From: Dietzia sp. JS16-p6b
Lineage (GTDB): Bacteria > Actinomycetota > Actinomycetes > Mycobacteriales > Mycobacteriaceae
Reading direction: 5' to 3'
Length of the DNA: 64,000 nucleotides
Assembly: GCF_003052165.1 (NCBI RefSeq)
Contig: NZ_CP024869.1
Span: 310,001 to 374,000 of the forward strand
Under the pieces are notes generated by a model, which searched no databases, was not told the DNA's origin, and was given only the letters and a program-made list of their open reading frames with translations. Both the position numbers and the translations under genes were made by a program. Of this stretch, positions 53,502 to 61,665 are shown piece after piece; the first letter of the stretch is position 1; each line of letters opens with the position of its first letter.

Positions 53502-54488
53502 TCAGGCCGTGGTCTCGTGGAGTTCCGCCGCCGACACGTGGCGGATGATCTCGAGGACCCGCGGGTAGGCGCGGGAGTCCCCTGACACGAGGGAGCCGTG
53601 GTCCTCGTCGTTGAACAGGACCATCTTGGCCTTCCCCCCGGCGCGGCCGACCGCGTCCACATAGCGCTGGGAGTTCTCCGGCCCCACGGTCACGTCGCGC
53701 GCGCCGTGCATGGCGACCACCGGGGTATCTGTCGCGATGTTCTGGATCGGATCGACCTTCGCGTAGCGCTCCGGCACCTCCGCCGGGGTCCCGCCGATCG
53801 CGGTGACGATCCTGTCGTCGCCATGGGTGGCCGCGTAGACCATGTCCAGAGGGCCGGCGATCGAGATCACCCGCGTCGGGCGGAACGCCGGTTTGGCGCC
53901 GACCTCGTCGTCGTCCAACGTGTGTCGCGTTCCGGCCCACACGGCGAGCTGGGCTCCCGCGCTGTGCCCCACCACCAGTTCGTCGTCGGTGGTGATCTGC
54001 GGGAACTTCTTGTCCACCTCGACCACGTGGTCCATAGCGCTCGCGACGTCGTGGAACGTGGTCGGCCATCCGCCGCCCGAGCCCACCCGTCGGTACTCGA
54101 TGTTGTAGACGGCCATCCCGCGGTTGGCCAGCGTTCGGGCGAGCGGGTCGAACGAGTCGGCCCCGATCTGGTCCCGCCACGCCCCGCCGTGGATGAGGAC
54201 CGCCAGGGGGATGGAGTTGGGGAGCTGCTCCCCGGCGGGCAGGTAGAGGTCCGCCCAGTTCTGCTCCGGATCCGAGGTGCCGTTCGTGGGGTACTCGAAC
54301 CGCTGGACGGTGACCTCGTCGAGCCTCGCCGGGGCGCGGAGGTCGGTCACCACGACCGGCGCCGCGCCGGTGGTCACACATCCCGACCCCAGTGCCAAGG
54401 CGATCGCCAGGACCACGCCGATCCGCGCGGCTCTCGTGGGGCGGAGACAACGTCGTCGCTGCAGCATGACCACCATTTTCTCAGGCAC
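53502..54488 (-). CDS. Lipoprotein esterase (BD-FAE-like alpha/beta hydrolase)
   Basis: A 328-residue exported hydrolase with a lipobox (LALGSGC, Cys at about residue 36) after an Arg-rich start. The catalytic domain is of the carbohydrate-ester / formamidase-like type: oxyanion motif LIHGGAWRDQ, nucleophile VGHSAGAQLAVWAG, acid in HGARDVTVGP and His in DEDHGSLVSGD. The start is unsure: GTG 54488, ATG 54476 or ATG 54467, with no clear ribosome site. TAAGAT (54580-54585, minus) is a possible -10 well upstream. Confidence 0.82.
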   Translation of the reverse strand: MPEKMVVMLQRRRCLRPTRAARIGVVLAIALALGSGCVTTGAAPVVVTDLRAPARLDEVTVQRFEYPTNGTSDPEQNWADLYLPAGEQLPNSIPLAVLIHGGAWRDQIGADSFDPLARTLANRGMAVYNIEYRRVGSGGGWPTTFHDVASAMDHVVEVDKKFPQITTDDELVVGHSAGAQLAVWAGTRHTLDDDEVGAKPAFRPTRVISIAGPLDMVYAATHGDDRIVTAIGGTPAEVPERYAKVDPIQNIATDTPVVAMHGARDVTVGPENSQRYVDAVGRAGGKAKMVLFNDEDHGSLVSGDSRAYPRVLEIIRHVSAAELHETTA

Positions 54489-54690
54489 GAATCAGAAAGA
54501 AGGAATAGCCGACTCATGCTGGACGCAGTCGCCGTTCACCACAGTCCGGTGAGGGGCGCCGGACGGCGTGGTGAAATCGATCTTAGAATGAGCGGCGCGA
54601 AAAACCTAAGGGTTCCCTACCGGATTCCGGTGACCGCAGGTGAGGAGGAATGTCGGGCCGCGATCTGCAGGCGGGCGGCGGTCTCCACGC

Positions 54691-56487
54691 CTACCGGAGC
54701 ACCCGGACCCGCCCGGTGTCGGGCGCGCTCAGGGGGCCCTCGTCGGTGACGTACCGGATGAGCGCGTCGATGTCCGTCAGGCCCGCCTCCCGGCGATCCC
54801 CCCGCTCGGCGAGGGGCGAGCCCCTGAACTCGGGAGAGGAGAGGAACTCGTTGACCACGACGGTGTACTCGCGGTCGGGATCGACCGGCTGGTCGTCGAC
54901 CAGCAGTTCGGAGACCCTCGCGCCTGCCGGTCGCCGGGTGTCCACGGTGTAGCGCACGTTGGACGAGACCGCCGGGCCGTTGTCGCCGATGTCGTCGGCG
55001 AAGTGGTCGAACGCCGCTCGCAGTTCCCGCCCCGTCACGGTGACCAGGTAGAGGCGGTCGCCGTAGGGCTGCACGGTGTGCAGGGTCGCGTAATCCAGGG
55101 GGCCCTGGGGCAGGTCTGTCCGCAGCGAGTCCGGGTTGGACAGCGCGAGCTGGGCGCCCCTTCCCCGGGTGGCGTGGAGTTGGCAGTCGGCGATCACGTC
55201 GGCCAGCGGGGACTCCCCGTTGGAGTCCATCCTCCGGGGGATCGTCTCGGTGGCGGAACCGAGGGGCGTGCGGGCCTCCGCGGTCGCGGCGGCACCGGCC
55301 TGGCGCGCGAGTTCCTCGGTGCCCGGGTCGGGTGCGATGTCGGCGTTCACCGTCTGGTTGAACGCCGAGGTCTGGGGACGGATCACGTCGCCGGTGGCGG
55401 GATCGACGGCGAGGTCGACCACGGCGACCGACCGTCCGTGTGATGCCGGCGCCACCACGACACGCTCCTCGTTCTCCGCGTCCCTGACCCGGCAGGTGGC
55501 GGGACCGCCCGAGGCGCCGACGATCAGCGCGTCGACCGCGGGGTCGAGGCGCGTGATCAGGTCGAGCTCGGTGAGTTCCTCCGGGCAGGCACCGGGATCG
55601 AGGTTGCCGTGCACCGTGGTGGACTGCACCAGCCCCACGATCGCCTCCACGCCGAGGAACTGCAACGCGTCGACAGTCTCGTTGACCGCTTTCACGGGGT
55701 CGGAGAGCCGGGTGGTGGTCTCCGGGGCGCTGTCGGAGGGGACGGTGACCGCCACGATTCCCACACGCACGTCCCCGACCCGCTGGATCGCGAACGGGAA
55801 GGTGGGTGCGGCGTCGGGGGAGGGGATGACGTTGGAGGCCAGGAAGGGGAAGGCCGCGCCCCGGAACGGGGGAAGGGGCGGGTCCACCCGGCAGTCCTGC
55901 TCCGTACGGCACGCCGGTCGGACCAACTCGCGGATGTGGTCGGCGCCCTTCTCCAGCTCACGCCTCCCGACGCCCGCTCCGTTGACCCCGAGGCGGTTGA
56001 AGAACTCGACGGTCGGCCGGTCACCCAGCAGCGCAGCCTCCGGGGACGTCCCGCCGATGGAGTCACCGGTGGCGAGCAGCATCGCGTCGCCGGACTGGTC
56101 TCGCAGCTTGCCCACCGTCGCGGCGAGGTGCGACCCCCCGCCCGCCGGTCGCACGTTCCCCGAGCCGTCCCGGAGCTGGCCCTGGAACCCCACCGGTCGG
56201 GTGAGCGCGCCGGAGAACTCCCCGATTCCGAGGATCCGCACCGACTGCGTCTCCACCGAGGGCGTCCACGGCCGGCCCGACTCGCCGGGGCGGGCGTCGG
56301 CGGCGGGGGCGGGGGCGAGGGTGAGGACCAGCGCGCCGATGGTCGTGATCACCAGCGTGATGACCCCGGCGAGGCGACGGGGCGAGGTCTCCGCGCCGCG
56401 GACGGCGGCGGCTGACTGTGAACCCGACCACAGGGCGACCTGGATGGGCGAGGAGTTCACGCTGTCCCATGAACTCTTCTGTCTCAT
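54691..56487 (-). CDS. Secreted 5'-nucleotidase-like protein with degenerate metal site
   Basis: A 598-residue exported protein with the UshA/5'-nucleotidase plan: signal sequence (about residues 40-65), a metallophosphatase-like domain, and a C-terminal substrate domain with DSNGESPLADVIADCQ and SNPDSLRTDL. The phosphatase metal motifs are mostly lost: the family N-D-x-H-G reads GEFSG (about 89-93), G-N-H-E-F-D reads GRRELE (about 174-179), and the late His pairs are not found. Only GDSIGG keeps its Asp. Hydrolysis by the usual mechanism is doubtful. ATG 56487 was chosen for AAGGAG 6 bases upstream. Confidence 0.82.
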   Translation of the reverse strand: MRQKSSWDSVNSSPIQVALWSGSQSAAAVRGAETSPRRLAGVITLVITTIGALVLTLAPAPAADARPGESGRPWTPSVETQSVRILGIGEFSGALTRPVGFQGQLRDGSGNVRPAGGGSHLAATVGKLRDQSGDAMLLATGDSIGGTSPEAALLGDRPTVEFFNRLGVNGAGVGRRELEKGADHIRELVRPACRTEQDCRVDPPLPPFRGAAFPFLASNVIPSPDAAPTFPFAIQRVGDVRVGIVAVTVPSDSAPETTTRLSDPVKAVNETVDALQFLGVEAIVGLVQSTTVHGNLDPGACPEELTELDLITRLDPAVDALIVGASGGPATCRVRDAENEERVVVAPASHGRSVAVVDLAVDPATGDVIRPQTSAFNQTVNADIAPDPGTEELARQAGAAATAEARTPLGSATETIPRRMDSNGESPLADVIADCQLHATRGRGAQLALSNPDSLRTDLPQGPLDYATLHTVQPYGDRLYLVTVTGRELRAAFDHFADDIGDNGPAVSSNVRYTVDTRRPAGARVSELLVDDQPVDPDREYTVVVNEFLSSPEFRGSPLAERGDRREAGLTDIDALIRYVTDEGPLSAPDTGRVRVLR

Positions 56488-56614
56488 CCGGCTCCTTCGG
56501 GTCCCGCCCAGGTCGGGCACGCGGACACGTGGGGCCGCGAGCGGGAGCACCACTCCGCCCCCTCGAACCCCGACCACTGTGCCGGTGCGAGGTCACGGGA
56601 GCCCGCCGGAACAG

Positions 56615-57673
56615 TCACGTTCCGATCACAAAAGTGCGGGCGGCGGCGAGTAGGCGGTCGTTTTCCGCCGGGTCGCCGATCGTCACCCGCACCCCGTCTC
56701 CGGCGAAGCACCTCGTGATGACGAGGTGGTCGCGGCAGTGTGCGTCGAACGCCGCCGCGGCGTCCCCGAGCGGCAGCCACACGAAGTTGGCCTGGCTGTC
56801 CGGGACGGCGTGCCCGAGTCCGAGCAGCGCCTCACGGACCCTTTCCCGTTCCGCGACCACCGCGTCCGTGCGGGCGCGGAGCTCGTCACCGGCCTCGAGG
56901 CATGCGATCCCCGCGGCCTGGGCGAGCGAGCTCACCGAGAAGGGGACGACCATCTTCCCCACCGATGCCACCAGCCCCGCTGGTCCGGTGAGGTAGCCCA
57001 CGCGCAGGCCCGCCAGACCGTACGCCTTGGAGAACGTCCGCAGTGCCACGACGTTCGGCCGGGCCATGGACTCGGCGACGCCGTCGATCGGGTCCTCGGA
57101 TCGGAGGTACTCGTAGTAGGCCTCGTCCAGCGCCACGGTGACCCGCTCCGGGATGCGGTCCAGGAACGCGGTGAGCGCGGCCCGGGAGACCGCCGGACCC
57201 GTGGGGTTGTTGGGGGTGCACGCGAAGATGACCCGGGTCCGGTCGGTCACGGCATCGGCGAGGGAGTCGAGATCGAGGGTGCCGTCGGAGCGGTTGGGGA
57301 TCGCGACGGGGACGGCGTGGGCGATGCGCGCGATGATCGGGTACGCCTCGAACGATCTCCAGCCGAAGAGCACCTCGTCCCCCGGGGCGCACACCGCCTG
57401 CACGAGTTGCTGGCACAGCGCGACCGACCCGCACCCCGCCGTGACGTTCTCCGACGGGATACCGAGGTACTCCGACAGCCGGGAGACGAGGGCCCCGGCC
57501 GTGATGTCCGGGTAGCGGTTCACCCCTGCCGCCGCGTCCACGATTGCGGCCGCCACGCTCGGGAGCGGGCCCGCGGTCGTCTCGTTGGAGGCGAGCTTGA
57601 TCGCGCCCGGGACGGTGGCGCCGGGTACGTACGAGGGGATGGCGTCGAGGTCGGTGCGCACGTCGGGGGACAT
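56615..57673 (-). CDS. Histidinol-phosphate / aromatic aminotransferase HisC2 type
   Basis: A 352-residue class I/II PLP aminotransferase close in length to M. tuberculosis HisC2 (Rv3772, recalled 353), which acts on histidinol phosphate or aromatic amino acids. Features: KLASNETTAGP, the cofactor-binding AGCGSVALCQQ, CTPNNPTGPA, VALDEAYYEYL, and the PLP Lys in TFSKAYGLAGLRVGYLTGP. ATG 57673 lies 6 bases after TACTCT, a leaderless promoter; a longer frame upstream to 57727 is unlikely. Confidence 0.9.
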   Translation of the reverse strand: MSPDVRTDLDAIPSYVPGATVPGAIKLASNETTAGPLPSVAAAIVDAAAGVNRYPDITAGALVSRLSEYLGIPSENVTAGCGSVALCQQLVQAVCAPGDEVLFGWRSFEAYPIIARIAHAVPVAIPNRSDGTLDLDSLADAVTDRTRVIFACTPNNPTGPAVSRAALTAFLDRIPERVTVALDEAYYEYLRSEDPIDGVAESMARPNVVALRTFSKAYGLAGLRVGYLTGPAGLVASVGKMVVPFSVSSLAQAAGIACLEAGDELRARTDAVVAERERVREALLGLGHAVPDSQANFVWLPLGDAAAAFDAHCRDHLVITRCFAGDGVRVTIGDPAENDRLLAAARTFVIGT

Positions 57674-57679
57674 GCGTCC

Positions 57680-57685
57680 AGAGTA
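57680..57685 (-). promoter_or_regulatory. -10 element of the leaderless aminotransferase
   Basis: TACTCT on the minus strand, 6 bases before ATG 57673. Confidence 0.5.
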
Positions 57686-57778
57686 GGTCCACCGGGTGAC
57701 GGCGGGGTGTCCGGCCGTTTTGCGCACCCCGCCGACCGGTGTGTACTGTTATCCCTCGTTGGCTCAGCAGAGCCTCCA

Positions 57779-57870
57779 GGAGGCGTGCCAGAGCGGCCGA
57801 ATGGGACTCACTGCTAATGAGTTGTCCTCCTTAAAGGGGACCGGAGGTTCAAATCCTCTCGCCTCCGCCA
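57779..57870 (+). tRNA. tRNA-Ser (anticodon GCT)
   Basis: A class II tRNA. The acceptor stem GGAGGCG pairs with CGCCTCC; discriminator G, then an encoded CCA. The anticodon loop CTGCTAA has GCT at 57813-57815. A long variable arm is present. A weak TTGCGC / TACTGT pair (57720-57749) upstream may be the promoter. Confidence 0.97.
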
Positions 57871-57918
57871 TGCCGGAGCACCGGGTGACCGGATGAACTG
57901 GCACGACAGATGAATACT

Positions 57919-57991
57919 GCGCCCGTAGCTCAATGGATAGAGCACTTGACTACGGATCAAGAGGTTAGGGGTTCGAGTCCCTTCGGGCGCA
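57919..57991 (+). tRNA. tRNA-Arg (anticodon ACG)
   Basis: A 73-base tRNA. GCGCCCG pairs with CGGGCGC, discriminator A. The anticodon stem CTTGA/TCAAG encloses CTACGGA with ACG at 57952-57954. The T-arm is GGGGTTCGAGTCCC. No encoded CCA. It lies 48 bases after tRNA-Ser, likely co-transcribed. Confidence 0.97.
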
Positions 57992-58005
57992 CAGCAGGTA
58001 TCGGC

Positions 58006-58035
58006 AACGCCCTCGTCCCTCCGGACGGGGGCGTT
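58006..58035 (+). terminator. Hairpin after the tRNA pair
   Basis: AACGCCCTCGTCC pairs with GGACGGGGGCGTT over 13 bases with one G-T position and a 4-base loop. It lies 15 bases after tRNA-Arg. No long T-run. Confidence 0.6.
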
Positions 58036-58128
58036 CGTCGTCCGCCGTCCCTCTGCGGATCACCGGCGGCGGGTCCCGGGCGCGGGGGTGGGGCCGACGG
58101 TACGACGACGACGAGGCCGGCCGCTTCG

Positions 58129-58134
58129 TAGGCT
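58129..58134 (+). promoter_or_regulatory. -10 element of the leaderless EamA transporter
   Basis: TAGGCT, 6 bases before ATG 58141; it decides this start over the GTG at 58135. Confidence 0.5.
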
Positions 58135-58140
58135 GTGCCG

Positions 58141-59061
58141 ATGCCCACGCCCGCTCGAGATGCGCTCCGCCGCAACGCCGGCCATCTGGCGTCGGTGGCT
58201 CTGGTGATCATGTGGAGCTCGGGCTATGTCGGCGCCGAGCTCGGGACCCGGACCGGGGGGACCCCGCTGCAGCTGCTCGGGTGGCGGTTCTCGATCCTGG
58301 GGGTGCTGCTGCTCTCCGTCTGCCTCGTGCTGGGCGTGCGGTTGGCCGACCGGAGGGCGTGGGCGCGGCAGGCGGTGTTGGGTATGTTCAGCCAGGCCGT
58401 GTTCCTGTTCATGATCTTCGAGGGCGTCGCGCGCGGTGTCGACGGCGGGACGGCGGCGCTGATCGCGGCCCTGCAGCCGCTGCTCGTGGCGACCGTCGCG
58501 GGCAGGTTCCTCGGGGAACGGACCACGCCGGTCATGTGGTTCGGCATGCTGCTCGGGATGGCCGGCGTGGTGGTGGTGGTCTCTGGCGGCCTGGGTGCCG
58601 GGAGTGCGCCGTGGTGGGCGTACCTGTTCCCGGTGGCCGGGATGCTGAGCCTCGCCACGGGGACGGTTCTCACCCAGCGCCTCAGGCCGACGGAGACCCT
58701 GCTCCAGGCGATCACCATGCAGTCGGTCGTCGCGGCGGGGGCCCTGGTCGCAGCGATGCTCCTCGTCGGGCAGGGAGCGGTGCCGGCCGACCCCGACTTC
58801 TGGGTGGCGGTGGCCTGGCTGGTCTTCCTGTCGACGCTCTGCGGGTACGTCCTCTATGTGTTCGTCACCCGCACCCGCGGCGCCACGGTCGCCAGCGTCC
58901 TGCTCTACCTGACCCCGCCCACCACCATGGTCTGGGTGCGGTTGATGTTCGGGGTGCCGATCACTCTTCTCGCGGTGGTGGGGATGGCGGTCAGCGCGGT
59001 CGGTGTGGTCCTCGTGTTGCGGTCGCGGGCCGGGGCGCAGGCCCACCTCGCGCGGCGATAG
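58141..59061 (+). CDS. EamA/DMT-family transporter
   Basis: A 306-residue drug/metabolite transporter with ten hydrophobic segments in two EamA repeats. The first repeat starts with IMWSSGYVGAELG and ends near GMAGVVVVVSGG; the second begins after the RLRPTETLLQAI loop and ends VGVVLVLRSR. The family exports amino acids or small metabolites; substrate not predictable. ATG 58141 fits the TAGGCT hexamer 6 bases upstream. Confidence 0.85.
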   Translation: MPTPARDALRRNAGHLASVALVIMWSSGYVGAELGTRTGGTPLQLLGWRFSILGVLLLSVCLVLGVRLADRRAWARQAVLGMFSQAVFLFMIFEGVARGVDGGTAALIAALQPLLVATVAGRFLGERTTPVMWFGMLLGMAGVVVVVSGGLGAGSAPWWAYLFPVAGMLSLATGTVLTQRLRPTETLLQAITMQSVVAAGALVAAMLLVGQGAVPADPDFWVAVAWLVFLSTLCGYVLYVFVTRTRGATVASVLLYLTPPTTMVWVRLMFGVPITLLAVVGMAVSAVGVVLVLRSRAGAQAHLARR

Positions 59062-59123
59062 AGGGAGGCCGGCCGAGCGCGGAGCCTGTGGACGAGGCGG
59101 CCGGTACGGGAGAGTATTCAGGG

Positions 59124-61073
59124 GTGAACCCGGAACACCCCGACCACCTCCAGCGGACACTCGCCGACCTCGACGCCCGTCTCGGACGCATCACCGCCGA
59201 GATGGCGGAGGTCCGGAGCGACCTGGCCGCGCTCGGGCGACAGGCGCAGCAGGCGCCGCCGACAGCGCAGGCACCCCGTACCCAGCCGGGGCCTCCTGCT
59301 GGGCCGGTGCCTCCCGCGCACGCGCCCGGCCAGCCCGGCCTCGGGCGGTCTCCGGTGTGGCGTGCGGGCGCCCCGCAGGCCGGCGCACCGGTTCACGGCG
59401 GCTACCGCCCCGTCGGCCCTGGCGCCGGTCCCGGACAGCACCCCGGCCCGTACCCCGGACCCGCCCCGGCCGGGCCCGGGTGGACTCAACCCGCCGGCGA
59501 TCGGAGCCGCCGGATGCCACGGCTCACGGCGGCCACGGTGATCGCCGCGATCGGCGGTCTGGTGATGCTGGCCGGGATCGCGTTCCTCCTGGTGGTCGCG
59601 ATCCAGGCCGGTCTCTTCCCGCCGATCGCGCGTGTCGTCGCGGCGGCGGTGCTGGCGGTGGTGCTCATCGGGCTCGGGTTGTGGCTGCAGGCCCGGCACG
59701 AGGTCACGCCCGAGCGCCCGATCAACCCGGGCGCGTTGGCCCTGGTCGGCACCGGCCTGGCCGCGGCGATGCTCGACGTGATCGCCAGCACCTCGCTCTA
59801 CCAGTGGATCCCCGTCCCGGCGGCGTACATGTTCGTGGGTGGGTTGGCGCTGGCGGGGATGGCGCTCGCGCAGCGGTGGTCCTCGGCTCTGCTCGCGTGC
59901 CTGGTCTCGGCGGGAACGATGCTGCTCTCGCCGTTCATCTCTACCGGCGTGGAGCTGGCGGTGTTCCTCGTGATCCTCGCGATCGCGACCGCGGTGCTCG
60001 GCTCGGACCTCGGGATCGCGGTCAGGGTGGTGTGGTCGGTCTTCCCCGCCCCGGTTCTCGTCGGGTACCTCTCGCAGGCGTTCCGTCAGGACAGGGGTTC
60101 CCAGATCGCACTCATCGTGGCGGTCCTGGCGTTCGCCGCGGTGGGCGTCGGGATCGCTTGGGTCGACTCCCTGCGTCGCCGCCCGGCTCCGGAGCGGGCG
60201 GCCCTCGTCGTCGTCCCCACCGCGGTACCCCTGTACCTCCTGCCCGGACTGTCCCTCCTACGGCCGGGATGGCCGGTCGGGCTGGTCCTGGCCGCCGTTT
60301 ACCTCACGGTCGCGGTGCTCGCCGGACGACGGACCCAGGAGCCGGGGCCGGTCCTGCTGTCCGCCGTGACGGGTGTCGTGGGCAGTGGTCTGTTGTTCGC
60401 CACCTGGGTCGAACTCGGCGGGCGGGAGATGACGAGCCTGGCCCTGACGCTCAGCGCCACCGGGTACCTCGTGGCGGCGGGCCTGTGGCGCCGACGTTGG
60501 ATGGACTGGGTGGCCGGCGTCGGCGGGTCGATCGCGCTCCTCGTGTACCTGGCGGTCAACCAGCCGTTCCTCGCACTGGACGAGGGGTTGGCGGTCCGCG
60601 AGCTGACCTATGGGGACGTGGTGGCGGCGTTCGCGGCCACCACGCTCGCCGTGGCCGCGACGTGGTGGGGCTCCCGGCTGGCCCCGCACCGGTCCGCCAG
60701 GGTGGTGATGGCGGGTGCCGTGGCCGCGCTACTGACCTTCTCGGTCATGGTGGTGGCGGCCGGTGTGGTGATCGGCGACCTCGCCGGCGCGGCGCGTGAC
60801 GGGTTCCTCGGGGCCCACCTGGTGGTCACGGTCCTGTGGATCAGCTGCGCGGCCTGGTTGATCCTCACCCCGAGCCCCCGGCTCTCGGACGCCCGTCGGA
60901 TGGGATTCGTCCTGGGATCGCTCGCGCTCGCCAAGTTGCTCTTCCTCGATCTGGCCACGCTCCCCGGGCTGTTCCGGGTGCTGTCCTTCATCGCGGTGGG
61001 CGCGGTGATGTTGGCCGTGGCCGTCCGCTACCGCAACGACACGGATCCGTCCGGGAGCGGATCCCCCACGTAG
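59124..61073 (+). CDS. DUF2339 polytopic membrane protein
   Basis: A 649-residue DUF2339 protein of unknown function. The N-terminal 35 residues form a short coiled coil (LQRTLADLDARLGRITAEMAE), then a Pro/Gly/Ala-rich linker (about 45-130), then some 18 hydrophobic segments beginning MPRLTAATVIAAIGG. It ends with charged VRYRNDTDPSGSGSPT. GTG 59124 is the first start that includes the coiled coil; no good ribosome site is seen. It converges on the next gene and their ends overlap by 46 bases. Confidence 0.8.
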   Translation: MNPEHPDHLQRTLADLDARLGRITAEMAEVRSDLAALGRQAQQAPPTAQAPRTQPGPPAGPVPPAHAPGQPGLGRSPVWRAGAPQAGAPVHGGYRPVGPGAGPGQHPGPYPGPAPAGPGWTQPAGDRSRRMPRLTAATVIAAIGGLVMLAGIAFLLVVAIQAGLFPPIARVVAAAVLAVVLIGLGLWLQARHEVTPERPINPGALALVGTGLAAAMLDVIASTSLYQWIPVPAAYMFVGGLALAGMALAQRWSSALLACLVSAGTMLLSPFISTGVELAVFLVILAIATAVLGSDLGIAVRVVWSVFPAPVLVGYLSQAFRQDRGSQIALIVAVLAFAAVGVGIAWVDSLRRRPAPERAALVVVPTAVPLYLLPGLSLLRPGWPVGLVLAAVYLTVAVLAGRRTQEPGPVLLSAVTGVVGSGLLFATWVELGGREMTSLALTLSATGYLVAAGLWRRRWMDWVAGVGGSIALLVYLAVNQPFLALDEGLAVRELTYGDVVAAFAATTLAVAATWWGSRLAPHRSARVVMAGAVAALLTFSVMVVAAGVVIGDLAGAARDGFLGAHLVVTVLWISCAAWLILTPSPRLSDARRMGFVLGSLALAKLLFLDLATLPGLFRVLSFIAVGAVMLAVAVRYRNDTDPSGSGSPT

Positions 61074-61483
61074 ATCCGGAAGGCGCGGGGTTCCGCACCG
61101 GCCATGAGGACCTCGACCTCGGGGTGGTCGACCTCGTCCGGGTCGTCCGAGGGCAGGCTCCAGACCACGTCGCCGGAGTCGGTGAGCTCCCTCAGGGCGA
61201 GGCGCGTCGCCCGCACCCACGTCACGTGCCGGAGTGCCGGTTCGTCGCGGAGATCGTCCTCGGCCATTCCTTCCCTGAGGTCGACCGTGAGGCGCTCCCC
61301 GTCGGGGGCCTCGTACGCGGTGCAGACGTGATCCACGAGGACGGACAGTGGCCACGACGGGCCCGAGCCGAGCAGATCGACGATGATCATCCGCGCATCG
61401 CCGACCTGGCAGGCCGTCGGTGTGGTGAGGACGTGGAGCCTGTCGGCAACGTCCTCCGAGATCTCGATGAACTGAACGGTCAT
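61028..61483 (-). CDS. Unrecognised acidic protein
   Basis: A 151-residue acidic protein I cannot assign. It starts MTVQFIEISEDVADRLHVL and contains TACQVGDARMIIVDLL, PSWPLSVLVDHVCTAYEAP and SLPSDDPDEVDHPEVEVLMAG. No membrane or signal segment. ATG 61483 was chosen because a CAGGGG site lies upstream; the frame extends to 61564, but a TATTGT hexamer (61565-61570) directly before that ATG would place the transcript start after it. Its end overlaps the DUF2339 gene tail on the other strand. Confidence 0.6.
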   Translation of the reverse strand: MTVQFIEISEDVADRLHVLTTPTACQVGDARMIIVDLLGSGPSWPLSVLVDHVCTAYEAPDGERLTVDLREGMAEDDLRDEPALRHVTWVRATRLALRELTDSGDVVWSLPSDDPDEVDHPEVEVLMAGAEPRAFRIYVGDPLPDGSVSLR

Positions 61484-61564
61484 GGTGAACCCCTGTTCCG
61501 GCGAGGCGGTCCACGGCGGGTCTCGCGCCGCGGCGAGGGCCGTCTCGACTGTGACGTAGATCAT

Positions 61565-61570
61565 ACAATA
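61565..61570 (-). promoter_or_regulatory. -10 element of the unrecognised gene
   Basis: TATTGT on the minus strand. The transcript would begin near 61558 and use the downstream ATG 61483. Confidence 0.35.
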
Positions 61571-61652
61571 TGTCGGTGGCCAACAAGTCTCGGCCAGATG
61601 ACGATCGCGGAAACCGGCAGGCGGCGTCCCGGCGCGACCGCGGGTCGGTGGA

Positions 61653-61658
61653 TAGGGT
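61653..61658 (+). promoter_or_regulatory. -10 element of the leaderless GH65 gene
   Basis: TAGGGT, 7 bases before GTG 61666, in the short divergent gap with the unrecognised minus-strand gene. Confidence 0.45.
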
Positions 61659-61665
61659 CACAGGC

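Noticed and set aside
54650-54952. A 100-codon plus-strand frame with a strong GAGGAGG site
   Set aside because: It runs antisense through the conserved C terminus of the 5'-nucleotidase-like gene and its product is Ser/Arg-rich without any motif. The ribosome-like site may be chance.
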